NCBI GenBank assembly: GCA_022316685.1
Contig: JAKJHU010000076.1
Span: 2,366,001 to 2,430,000 of the forward strand
DNA: 64,000 nt
Source: Progne subis subis
Lineage: Eukaryota; Chordata; Aves; Passeriformes; Hirundinidae
Direction: 5' to 3'
Shown here one piece after another: positions 12,531-24,220 of the stretch. A model generated the notes under the pieces. The model made no database searches. It was not told the DNA's origin and worked only from the letters and a program-made list of their open reading frames with translations. Made by a program: the position numbers and the translations under genes. How positions within the stretch are numbered: the stretch's first letter is position 1; each line of letters starts with the position of its first letter.

Positions 12531-14444
12531 CCCACAGCAATGTAATTTTTTTTTTCCCTATTTTTTTTTTTTTTAATTTGGCTAAAATACTTGTTTAAAA
12601 GTAGGAAACAAATAAGGGAGAAACCTGTACACACGAAGTCTTATTTTCACAGGGACAGCCTGAAAAATTAATCATCAACAAACAGACAAAAATTGAAATA
12701 CATGCATGGAAAGGAAAGGTGTCTGGAAGATAAAGGTGCTCTTTTTTCTTAGAGTACTACCGTATACACTCAATACTAGCCCAGGACATAAGATTAATAC
12801 AGATTCCATAAAACCATACATCTTCTAATGAAAACACAGAAATATCTTTAGCCAAGGCACAAGCCCAGGGTACTGAGGTAGTCTCTGAGTGTGATTTATT
12901 TTCCCTTTTTTAAAAATAAATCTCCAAAGCATTGAGCTGAATATTTTGTTTCTTTACACCAGAGACTTACTACAGCAAGCAATATAAGAAGAAAATTTAT
13001 TCATAAGGCTTGTAGTGACTGTAATTGGCTGCCAACTGGATTGGAGGTATTTTACAAAATAATGATGAAAGGAGCAGAAGAAAGATCCGCAGCTGGACCT
13101 TTCCTAGCCCACTTTCCTCTCAAACCAATGGATAGCAAAGCTAGAATCTATCTAAGCATATCTGTCATGGCATTCTTCAAAAAGAATTTTTTCACACAAA
13201 TAAGGTTAATAATTTAAATGTATTTTTTTGCATATACTTCACAAAATACTGACAAAGGGACATATGCGGTAGAGAGCAATACGGTATAGATGACTCACAT
13301 TTTAAAACTTCTCTGTGTGCTTTCTGAGGGAGTAGAAGAGATGAAGTCATCCCCTTGGAGTAATTTATTAGTGTAATGTCACATAAATTAGCATATAACC
13401 TAAAGTTAGGATATTTCCTATACTTTCAGTTTAAGTCTCTTTTGAACAATTCTTACACAAGGAGCAAGAAATCTTCCTTCTGTCCTGAGTTATTACTGTA
13501 CAACCTAGAAATAAAGAACTGAATGTTTCTTAGACTCAATACAGAAAATCAAGAAGATCACGGCTTGATCTTCGGCAACATATGAATAAGAGGAATGTGG
13601 TTAACACTGGAGATCTTTCCTTGTGTTGATTCTTCCTTTTGTAACCATACACACATCATCAGACCTCAGCTATCTGATGCATTGTCAGCACCACAGAGAA
13701 CAATCTGTTTTTCACTTGGAGTAAGTTTGATCCTTTAGCATGGTGACATAGAGTATCATGGGGTTGTGATTTGCCAGTGGTGGGATAAGACATGTGACTG
13801 TGCATCAAGGGCCAGTTATTCACTATTTCTGGCAGATTTAGGGTAATAATTTCCAAAGATACTGAATTTTTCTACTGCGTTTTGGCAGAAAGTCAACTAG
13901 GAGTTGTCAATTTTGGTTAGATGGTATGTTAACCTTTGTATCTCCCAACCTAAGAGATATTAAAATTCAGAGGATTAAAAATTATGAAGAAAGCATAAGG
14001 TTTGCTCAAATACTTGCTTAATCTTCCCTGTTCCTTACATTTCTACTCTATATTTATATAGACAGTACCTGGGGCATGGCTAGAGTCACCGCTCCTTTCC
14101 ATAAAGTCTGTTCAAAACTTTTCAATCCTAAATATTTAGAAAATATCACAAGTAGCAAAACCAAGTTTGTCATTGAATGACTTTGTAACTCTGTGTAGAA
14201 CCAAGCTTCACTTGGAGACCTCTGAAATAGCATGATCTATGTGCATCATACCACACAGTAGGCATGCTTATTCTTCCAGTGTAAAAGACCATTAGTTTGT
14301 TTTCCAAGAGACAAATACGCATCACCAGGCTCAAAAATTTACCGTCGAGATGAAGTAACAAAGATTTATATAGCAACCAGTTGTTATTAAACATTAGTTT
14401 ATAGGTACAGATACACTGAAAGAGAAAAATAAAAAGAAAATTAT

Positions 14445-14450
14445 ATGTAC
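14445..14450 (-). promoter_or_regulatory. NRXN3: Splice donor of the neurexin exon (splice site 4 donor)
   Basis: On the minus strand the exon ends CCCACAG and the intron begins GTACAT. The GT is canonical but the rest (ACAT rather than AAGT) departs from the best donor consensus, so the site is of moderate strength. In neurexins this donor joins either the splice-site-4 cassette exon or the following constitutive exon. Confidence 0.85.
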
Positions 14451-14622
14451 CTGTGGGGTAGTGTTCATTCACTGGCCAGCTGTCAACCTGAAGGGTTGCA
14501 TTGCCACCATTCCTGGTAAAGCGTACTACATGGTATTTGCCATCATTTACAGGTGTGCTTTCCTCTTTAATAGAGATGTCCACTGTGCCAATATTGAAGA
14601 CTACACCAATCTTGCCTTGCTC
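14451..14622 (-). CDS. NRXN3: Neurexin-3 internal exon: part of LNS6, immediately before splice site 4
   Basis: Neurexins are presynaptic adhesion receptors; the LNS6 domain, shared by alpha and beta forms, binds neuroligins, LRRTMs and cerebellins in the synaptic cleft. Read on the minus strand, the exon starts in phase 0 with [17 protein letters not shown] and gives 57 codons plus one base, ending ...[11 protein letters not shown] pyrimidine-rich acceptor ending in TTTTAG precedes it and the donor is CCCACAG|GTACAT. The [17 protein letters not shown] core is typical of neurexins, and N-A-T is an N-glycosylation sequon. NRXN1 has KFNVGTDDI and IERYPAG here, whereas NRXN3 has [10 protein letters not shown] and NEHYPTG, hence the paralogue call (from memory). 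The Ile at exon residue 11 aligns with the NRXN1-beta Val154 position, whose backbone carbonyl helps hold the LNS6 calcium. The exon enters in phase 0 and leaves in phase 1, so skipping it would break the frame. Ser rather than Asn before WPVNEH is a small difference from mammalian NRXN3 as I remember it. The open frame runs past the donor to 14170 by chance. Confidence 0.95.
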
Positions 14623-14646
14623 CTAAAAGAAGAAAAGAAACAAATG
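14623..14646 (-). promoter_or_regulatory. NRXN3: Splice acceptor and polypyrimidine tract of the neurexin exon
   Basis: On the minus strand the bases before the exon read TTTGTTTCTTTTCTTCTTTTAG. This is an almost uninterrupted pyrimidine tract ending in AG, directly before the first Glu codon. It is a strong U2-type 3' splice site and fixes the exon start. Confidence 0.9.
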
Positions 14647-17265
14647 TTTTTAAATTGCTGCCACTTAGGAGATTGTTCTTGGCCTATAAGTCTCTAGTGG
14701 GTGATTCTGCCAGTAGATGGCACTGAAGAATACACAGAAGTATCATTTTGAGCTTCGTAAGGACACATTTCATTGGTTCTGCTTCAATGCAAACACTTTC
14801 ACACTGCTCTTTACAGCATTCACCTGAAGACAGTGACTCATTTGTTCCCGTAAAACATCACAGAAGACAGGTGAGAAACCAGGCAACAAAAATCAGATGT
14901 GGATAAAGAGTCATCTGAGCAACATCTCTACTGATTATTACTAGTCACTTGTTACATAAAATGCAGCTGTAGACAGGCTGTTATCTCAACACCTGTTTTA
15001 TTCTGTTATTCTTCTTGGGAAACAAACAGTCCTCACCACCCAAAAAATAATTGTGGGATTCAGCAGGAAGAATGCAGTTAGAAGATGAATGGAACTCGAA
15101 GGGAGCAGAAATGTCATTAGCTGACTTTGAAAACTGGAGGGAAGCTACCTAAAAGACAGGAGCAGACCATCTTATTTTTCTCCTTCACCCACACTTTATT
15201 GGCAGTGCCTTACCAATAAAGCAGTGTTTTCCCAAAACTTTCCATCCTTGATTGAAAGGGAAAAGCAGGCAAAGCCTGTTTTCTTCTCCAACACTTCCTT
15301 CCGCAGCTCCCTTCTGGTGCTTCCAGGTAATGACCACATTGAATGACTTTAGGTTGTAAAATACACACCCAGAATGTACTCAGATTAGATATATGCATTT
15401 AATACTACTGATTTAAACAGTGACAGAAATTCCTATCACTGTACAATCAACAGGCATGCATATTCAAACACTCAGTAAGGAGAGGCACAGTACGCTGGTG
15501 TCAACAATTATGAAGGCATATTATATGCACTGCACAGACCCAAAACTGGAACAGACAGGCAGAACTAAAATGTATCATATAGGGAGTCAATACATTTGCT
15601 AGCTACCCATACTATAAAATTGAAACAACAACAGAAGTTGATGGCCATCTTCTATGCAAACATATCTTCCTTGAAAAAAACCTTGAAAAAAATATATACT
15701 AAAGCGTCACGGGACAATTCTGTTTCATTTACTACCTTACATATCTGCTTGGTGGGCAGAGGACCCCATCTTTCAGGGCTGTTACCTTAACTATCCTACA
15801 TTCACATTAGCAAATCTCAGCAACAAGAAAGAAACCTCTCCTCTTGTACTTGATGGCCACCTTGGATTCCTCTCCTGGATTTAATCCTGTCTCCAGGTGT
15901 GAAAAAATCTTTTTCTGAAAATTCCACCATGTTTCAATGTCTCAGAGAGGTCTTTCTGATTCCTGCTTTACCTTACATTTCAAAGCATATTCATACCAAA
16001 GTACTCATCACAAATTCCTTGTATCTCCAATGCTTTTTTTTTTTAATAATTTTCTTACTAACACCAAGTTTCCTGGTGTCAGACTACAACATTGTTTTAG
16101 GAAGGGAAAGCAAACAGACCTGTAGCTGAAGAGGTCATGAACAGTGGCTCAGCAGTAAAACAGTAAGCATCTTAGTTTTTCTCTCATTACAACAGTAAAA
16201 TTTAGACTGTGCTAAATATATGCTGGATAGAAAGTTTCATGTACATTTATATTGTCATTTTTTGAAGGGATTTTTCTTCAAGATATCAGTATCATCTTCC
16301 TTTTTTCATGGAAATGTGAGGTAAGTGGATTGCTGCTCCCAGCAGATGCATGAATTCAGATGCCATTTGAAAACAACCAATGTTTCTTACGCAAGCCCAA
16401 AAATAAGTGAAGTTTCAGTTAACCAAGATTTATTTCAGATAAAAGCATTGCTGGCACAGCTTTACCACTTCTTTGACATATGAAGTAAGTGATCTCCCAA
16501 CATTGTTTTAGTGAATCTTTTGCTGGCAACCATGTAATTATCTTTACCTGCATAGCAATTACTAAAGAACATGTGATTAATTTTTCATCAAAGACTCAAA
16601 TAATATATAGTGACCAGGTAACCTGGCTACTGATATTATGGTTTTGCAAGATATTGCCTTACAATCAACCTCCTGGATGACCTCTCATTTTTAATTGCCA
16701 TCAGTACATCAAGCTTCTTTGGCAAACTGTGGCTGCTCTAAATAGAATCCACCTTGGGGAAGGTATAGCATGAGCAGGTAAGATGAAGACCTGTTCCTTT
16801 TCTAATGAAACAGATCACCACCACCACAGAAGAGGAAGGGATTAAAAGATACTCAGCAGAGTGAAAGCTGCATATCTTCAAGCCTTAATGAGGCAAAGGT
16901 AAAATCTTGCAGGTGGGGAAAAGGATGGTGGGAAGTTCAATTAATCTCTGCAGAATGAGAAAATGTTTCTGATTTCTCCTCAGAGGAAAAGAAGATAGCA
17001 CCTTTCACCATTTCCTATCCCAGAGCTTGAAGGAAAAGACTTATTTAAAGGGCTAGTGATAAGAGGGCAAACCGGGAAAGAGATAAGATTCTGGAAGCAG
17101 AGGACTGCAAAATGCCAGTGGCCTTTAGTCTGATGGAGAGAAGAGGTAAATGAGCAAACTGGTGCCTTCCCCATCCCAAGAAGCATCCCCTCCCAGAGCC
17201 AGAGAAGATAGCCCTTCTAAAAGCAGTGTAACACTTTTTTTGCATTTAAGAAGTGCAAAAAATTG

Positions 17266-17268
<3 letters not shown>

Positions 17269-17297
<29 letters not shown>
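17269..17297 (+). repeat. Poly-A run (29)
   Basis: Twenty-nine consecutive A follow AATTGTCT and precede TCATGG. I could not identify the upstream sequence as a retroposon. Confidence 0.95.
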
Positions 17298-17301
<4 letters not shown>

Positions 17302-19761
17302 GGTTCTTATGGACAGTCTATTCCAGCTCTCTTCAGATGACTCAGGCAGAGCTCCCTGTGCCTCTTTAACTCGAGTTTTGCAGAATCACAATTTCTGAGA
17401 CTCTTACTTGGACTGAGTAGGAACTTATCACGATAATGGTTTTGTTCCAATTACCAGAATAAAACACAGCACAATATGTCAAAGGTAGGGCTACTGAAGC
17501 CAAACTGCACACACAGACCCCAAGATACAGCATATTTACGATATTCTATATCTCCAGGGAACCAGACACTGTGAAAAAACTAACAATCAGTTTATGCATT
17601 CCTGGCAGAAGAAAAAAATAAAGCAAAGCACAGAGAAAATCCTACAGCAAAGAACAGTGACCATGGTACACAAGAGGCAAATCCACAATTTATTTTCAAC
17701 ATCTCTTCAATTCCAGTTTCTTGCTCTTCAACACTTCATTAAAAACAGCTTTTACCAAGACCTACCTTCCTTCTAAATCTGAAAGACAAGCTTTACCATT
17801 ATGGTTTAAAAGTTCACAATGGACATAACCTTTCATTTCTCTCCCCACACATCCAGCTGGAGGATTTTCTTTCTACATAACCAAACAAAGGTAATAAAAA
17901 CCAGTAAATATAAGGCAAAGAAAGATTTACCTTTGAGCCATTACCTGTAACGTTTATTTTGTAGCTATAGGAAAACTAAATCCTAACTATACAGCAAGGA
18001 ACAAAGTGAATACAGAACCACACAGAGCACACAGACTACACGGTCCAAAACGGTTCAAGAGAATTTTAACAGTGCAATTTTTTCCCTCTTTATATTGGTA
18101 TTCACTAGGTGCTCCCAAAAACTTTACACAAAAAGGCAACCATTAATTAATGTTCTTGAAACCTCCAAGTGACATCAAGTGCTGGCACTTTGTCTTGGAA
18201 AACTGAGAGCCATTTTATTTATAAATAATGAAGTGAACTCAGCATTTAATCTATCTTGCTTTTACTCTTCTTTCTTTACGGTTACTGTGCCAAAAAGGAT
18301 TTTAAAAGTTTTTCAAGAATTTGTCTTGTGCTGATTTGTCCATAAAATTGCTGGCCTCAAAAGCCTCATTACCATTCCATTCCTCACAGTACTTCTGGAG
18401 ATAAACATTATGTCTCTAAGACTTCAGAAATACAATTATGATCACATAATGGAACGGTTGTAGATAAATTATAAGAACAAAAAAAGCACAAAGTACTGAA
18501 AAAAATATAATTGTACAAGGCTTCTCCTTGACCTGTCTACACTACACAGACTCTTGGCAACAGTTTGTTATATGCACAGTTACCAAACATTTTCAACACC
18601 ATTAAATTACACAAGAGCTAATTTACAGCCTGGATCAGGAGATCAGCAATGTATTGCTTGCCCTGAAGCACTGGTTCACTTTGGGCAACCCTTTCTGTAA
18701 ACCAGATTCTTTATCTGTGACAGAGGAGTTACAGACACCTATCTTTCCAAGCTCTACAGGCCTTGAAAATCCAGATATATTTTACTTAAATATTGATTAT
18801 ATCCTGCCAATCCAAACATTTTAGCCCTGAGAGCAATCTCAGAATAGCAGCTTGTAAGCTTTCCTCAGCTTCTACCTTCAGCTCCTTCAAAACCTGCTCC
18901 TTTCTTTGAAGGGATCTCAAAACAGGTCTGAGGTCTTATATTTTAGCAGGTATGTTTTAACTTTTGTTTCTCTTTGTTCAAGGAGAAGTAGAGCCTGTCC
19001 TGTGTGCAAGTTGTCAGGCCTTTGCTTTCTCCATGCCTTTACATTTTGAAGGCATCTGTCTTTACGTAGCAGACCAGGTAGAAAGAAAGTAAAATGAGGT
19101 TGGCAGTGATGTTGTAAGATGAGCTGTTAGAGTGTGTTAGAGGGTACATATACATGAACAGCCACATGCACTCTGTGCTCGGAAAAGGGCTTTACCCTTA
19201 GATTTTCTTAATACAAATTTTAAATTGTCCACACTAAAAGTATGTATTTGTTCTCTGTATTCCAAAAGCATTTCATTTCAAAAACAAAGTGAGAGAAGTC
19301 CAGGCATTAGGACAGATCCTACTCTCAGCTGCATCAATGTGAATCAATAGCAATTCTGTTAAATAAACTCAGCTCCTACTGATGGAAGTGGAAGCAGAGT
19401 TTATCCAAGCATCTTTTTGTGTTGTTTTGCTTATTTTCCTGAAGAAGAATGCAAAATTAAAGGAAGCATTTATAAAACATACCTGAAATCTGACTACAAT
19501 CCCAGGCTGTGTTTTCTCACACTCATTTTACTGCATAATTTTTTTAAATAGTGAGTACTGCACGTACTGCCTCCTCCTACCACCCTGGCTGGTTCCAACA
19601 TGGCTAGACATCAGCCCAAACCCAGCAGACAACACTCCTAGTTGTTCCATCCTGCAGATCACTGCTGGTTTTGCTGCTTTCATTTGAAATTGATACAAGC
19701 TCTTTTAGTAACACAAGTCATTTCACGCTGTAGGAAAGTTTAGTAAACCTTCCCTCCCCCG

Positions 19762-19765
19762 CCCC

Positions 19766-19796
<31 letters not shown>

Positions 19797-19801
19797 AAAA
19801 A
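19762..19801 (+). repeat. Homopolymer junction C25 then A15
   Basis: After CCCTCCCCCG there are 25 C directly followed by 15 A. The G-rich complement could form a G-quadruplex and the C strand an i-motif. Runs like this are error-prone in sequencing, so the exact counts should not be trusted. Confidence 0.93.
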
Positions 19802-22553
19802 GCCACTTCAACTGCACTGCCCTCTAAATTCAGGAAAATTGCTTTGTTTTTATATAACCCTAAGAACTGCTCTTCCTGGAATGGTCTGCTTCGGCTCCTC
19901 ACTCTTCCAGTCTGTGTTTTTAAAAAGAGATTGAACCTTTACTTCTCACTCTTTATTTTCACTTTATTCTTTTAGACTTTCTTTACTTGATTTCCTTTGG
20001 GGTTTTGTTTGCCTGGTTGTTTTTCATTTTTGCTTTGCCTCAAACTTGATTCTGAATGTTAGTCCCTCTGAAGGATCGCTCAGTCTGTGGTTTAGCGCAA
20101 CAGTGCTAAATGTTGCGAGTTATCCAGGAGAACCCAAGGTACAGATGCATAGTCCACAGAGGACACTCATTTATTACTACAACTGCAAATCACTCTATGT
20201 GAACTTTCACTGTAAACAGAAACTCAGAAGGTTTTTTTCTGATTAGAAAGGTTGTAAAAACCAGCATTGTCCTTAGAGGGCCCTTCTGGGCTGCAGCTAG
20301 AACTGAATGCATGGCTGGACAGATCTTTCTGATATACATGTATCAATGGATTCAAGAAGGAGAAGTATTAGAACCTGTATTCAGCACAGAGTATAACACA
20401 GTTAGTTCTGCTCTTCTCTGGCTGGCCATATTTAGTACTGTTTTTAAGATCACTGAGAGGTGAGTCTGAAATCAGGATTCAATATGCAAAAAACTCTAGG
20501 GCTGGGTAAAGGGAGAGTTTACTGAATGAAGTCTGCATTTATCCAAACAGTGACGGCAGGGAAAGCACACTCAAGAATCAGTATTGCCGCCCTGGGAAAT
20601 ACGATAATCAACAAAAACAGAAAATGCTCTGAGAGGAATGACAGGCACTGAAGCTTACCTGACTTGGAAGTTTTTGATCAGAGTGCCAACACTTTACAGT
20701 TATCTTGAAACAAGGAAAAAATGTTGTTAAGGGGAAAGGAAGTACACGGGTCAGCTAATTTTGTTTGATTTTTAAGAGCTATTACAAGGATCAGTAGGTA
20801 ATTTTTTGTTATATACTGCTACTGCTTCTTTAAGGTGCTCAATCATATCTACTCAATGCCAGCTAAAACCTATTTATCAGAAATAATCACACACACACAG
20901 AGGATAAAATAAATAGAAATTATTATCCTTTGGGGGCATGGTTTTAAAAAGAAGCAGTTCTCAGTGATGTATAATTTATAAGGCTAAAAAGGACAATTGT
21001 TATAATCTACTCTCCTCTAAAATTTTATAGGAGGTCATATATCTTGTCTGAATTGATTCTTTTTTAAACTACAGGATATATTTTAGAGCAGCATTTGTGA
21101 TTTGCAGCAAAGGAAAGAAGGCTTGGATTCATTACAGTTGCTACTTTGATGAGACTGGCCTAGTGTTGAACACTGTCAAAAAGGCAAGTGGAATTCAAGA
21201 ATTATAATGAAAAGGAACAGCGTACAAAAGGAAAACCTCTATTATAAGTTAAGGGTGGACCTTTGACTTAAATTCTTGAACACTCTACACAGATCTTTTT
21301 GAGGCCACCTCAAAAAGAAAAAGAGAAGATATAAAAGTTTCCAAAAAGTAGTACACTTGAAACTGTGTATATAGCCATGAAGTAATCATTCAGCACTAGT
21401 TCTTTATAACTCAAAGAACTACAAATATATAAGAAAAGCATTTAACAATTATGTTTAAGCAAAAAAAGTACTAGATTCATGGGAATACAGCAACATGAAT
21501 ATAACCTTGTGCTCAGCTGCTCCTGAAAAGCAGATCATTATTGTTTAACTGTTACTACCTATACTGAAACTCCATCTAGCATCATACTGCCATAAGTGAC
21601 TTGTCAGTCTGTGATCAAGCCAAAATTTTCTTGAAAGTTGCTACTGATTCTTGTTCATTTTAAGAAGTGGTGAAAAAAATGAAATTGGGAAATATTAAGG
21701 AAAATCTCATCTTTTCCATTGAAGGTTTAGGAAAAGGAGCTTAGATAAACATCTGTCACAGCCACGCACTGATGTCTTTAGTCCATCCTAAGAGCAAAAA
21801 AATCCTGAAGCAAAAGACTTTGGGTTCCAGCTTCATCTGTCCTCGATTGCAAAGTCTCTCCTCAGTTTTACAGAGTGAAAGAGAAAAACCACTCAGCTCT
21901 CTGAGTTTCTTGCTTAAAAGCAGGTTTTCCAATCTTTCATTTGAACTTCTACATGGCCCTGAAACTCCTTCAGTTTACTTACACTTTTTTTCAAGTGGAG
22001 ACACCAGAAATTTTTAACTTTACTTTACAGAAATTACACAATGTTACCATGGGGGCTCACATTTGAGGCTTATTCACCATGATCAACACTCTAATTCAGG
22101 AGTGCTCTCTGAGAGTGTTCCTTGCATTGAAAGATAATCTGTACTCTTTGGTTGGAGACATGTCATATTATTTGGCTAAAGCAAAATTTATATCAGCTTC
22201 CTTGTTGAAAGTTTAACAAAATTTCCAAACTGCCCTTATTTTTTACCAGTTAAATGTTTACGTGGGACACAGACAGTAATATAATACTTCTTTAATGGCC
22301 CATACTCCAAGAAATTGTAGCACAGCAATACGCTGCTACTAAAGTAGGTCTTACTCTTGTTCTTGAACTTTTTTTGACCAAACACCTCTGCAATATTACA
22401 GAAATAGAGTTACTGGTGGGATGTGAAATTGCTATTTTCTTGCTTTAATTTTACCTAGTCTCTGTCTCTCCAAGCATGTTTCCAACTTTCAAGCTTTTCC
22501 TTTTGTCTAGTAAAAGTTTCTTTTATATGCAAAACTATCCCAAAGACAAGGGG

Positions 22554-22569
22554 AAAAAAAAAAAAAAAA
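22554..22569 (+). repeat. Poly-A run (about 16)
   Basis: An A homopolymer follows GACAAGGGG and is followed by GAAACTAAGC. No associated element was recognised. Confidence 0.85.
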
Positions 22570-22984
22570 GAAACTAAGCTCAATTCTGTGACAGTTCTAC
22601 CAGGGTCAGGAGGGACTCATTAAGTACAACAACATGCATAAGATATTTTCACCAAGAAAAGACACAAAATATAGAAACTACTTATTTATTTCAGCATAGA
22701 TACCCCACATCAGAAAAGAGCTTTACAAATCACTGAAGTAGTTTAGGTAACATCAATACGTAATATCAGCAGAATTAGACTTAGGAAATAATTTTGGACC
22801 AGAAGCTTACGTATTTCATGTAAGGGGATACCATTAGTACAGACTGAGACCTTTAAATTTTAGCTCACTCACAGAAGTAGTCAAGACTAGTTAGATAGAG
22901 TATAGGGCCGAAGGAAAAATTTTTGCTTTTACTGCTGTTCTGCTTACCTTGAAAAAGCCACTTTAATTTCTCTCTCTCCAGTTT

Positions 22985-23020
22985 GCCTTTTTATAATGTG
23001 AAGTCACATTATCAAAAGGC
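22985..23020. repeat. 36-bp near-perfect palindrome
   Basis: The left arm GCCTTTTTATAATGTGA and the right arm TCACATTATCAAAAGGC are reverse complements with a single mismatch (T opposite C), separated by AG. It could form a 17-bp cruciform stem. It matches no transposon terminus I recognise. Confidence 0.93.
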
Positions 23021-24220
23021 TTATCAAACAGTATATTCGTATGTTATCTGCACCAGTGGAGCCCTGGTATCCAGTGGAGCCTCCAGATGTTGTTGCAGTA
23101 CAGTTAATTAATATCAAGCAGGGTATCCCTTATTTACAGTATTGTCATGAGGCTTGTACTAAGCTCACCCTAAACCCATTTCCTCAAAATCTGGGGAATG
23201 CTGTGACACATCTTATTGCTCCTATATCTGACACCTGCCAAGCCCAGAAATCAGTGATATTCAGCAGTCTCAAAAGGGAGGCTTCCTTCCCTGCCATTCA
23301 GTGCCTAGGACTGTGTGCCCAATTAGGTCTTTTTTCCTGTTACCTAGGATAGCACCAAAATGCTGCCAGTCAATTAAAAGGCAGTAAATAAACATATGCA
23401 GGTGTGTTTAGGCCACACAATTTGCAGAAAACAATTGTTATTACACAGCTGGTGAAACTCCAGCTACGGGGCTGCTAAACCACACTCATAGAGGGATATC
23501 ACACTGCATATAAAGGAACAGAAAAAAGCAGCATGACGAAAAGGGGCATTTCCTAGGGAAACAGAATGCAAAACAAATTTAAAAGGTGTTATCTGTCTAT
23601 TGGCTCACTAGAAAATACATTATTCAGATGGCTAATTTGTTCTCACAGATTAAAATACACATTATAAAAACACACCCTATCTGACGGTGTGAACGCTACC
23701 TATTAGGACAAAATATTCTGACAGTGCCTTCTGAAAATATAAAAAGTACATTCTGGAAATTTTTGTGAAATTATACCTTGTAGATATGATTCTGCACTAG
23801 GTCAGAAACAGGAACCATTCTGAATGTTGACACCAGCTTCAATTTTCCCAGAGAAGGGAGCCAATGCATATTGTGTGCTGCATGTTAAACTTTAAGTATG
23901 CTCAAGCTGCTGCACTCTTCCAGCATTACAGAAGTTGGCTGATTAAAAGGAGGCCTTTACCTTTCTAAGAGCTGCTCTGCAACTCACTCTTCAGACAGAA
24001 ACATGACCAGCTGCTAAAATGTCACATTCACTCAATAAAGAAATGACTGCAGTAGCAAGTCAGATTTTAGTAGGGCACAAGAACAAGGAACTTGTCCAAA
24101 GCAGAGATCTTCCAGGAGAAAATATGCCCATCCATCTCATAACATCTCCCCTGGGGTCTCAATCCACTGGGTAACATTGCCAACAATGTGTGCTAGCAGA
24201 AGATAAAGTGGCAGTCACAC

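Larger units (their letters stand above)
9978..14444 (-). other. NRXN3: NRXN3 intron adjoining the exon donor
   Basis: No additional exon was found. The stretch contains an A28 run, a T46/T-G block and, next to the donor, a pyrimidine-AG element (14416-14442, minus strand). The part at 11400-11720 is relatively free of simple repeats and could be conserved non-coding sequence, but that cannot be tested here. Confidence 0.65.
14623..24220 (-). other. NRXN3: NRXN3 upstream intron, proximal part
   Basis: No exon was found. The preceding LNS6 exon (a TTYIFGK...FLQLHI-type peptide on the minus strand) was looked for by eye and not seen. Landmarks are the A29 run, the C25A15 junction, a hairpin at 21294-21318 and a 36-bp near-perfect palindrome at 22985-23020. 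Remaining frames are short and resemble no family. Confidence 0.65.

Noticed and set aside
12260..12634. 124-codon minus-strand frame rich in Lys
   Set aside because: It is the translation of the T46/(TTTTG)n block; the Lys and Asn runs come from composition.
14461..14697. 78-codon plus-strand frame
   Set aside because: It is the antisense shadow of the neurexin exon.
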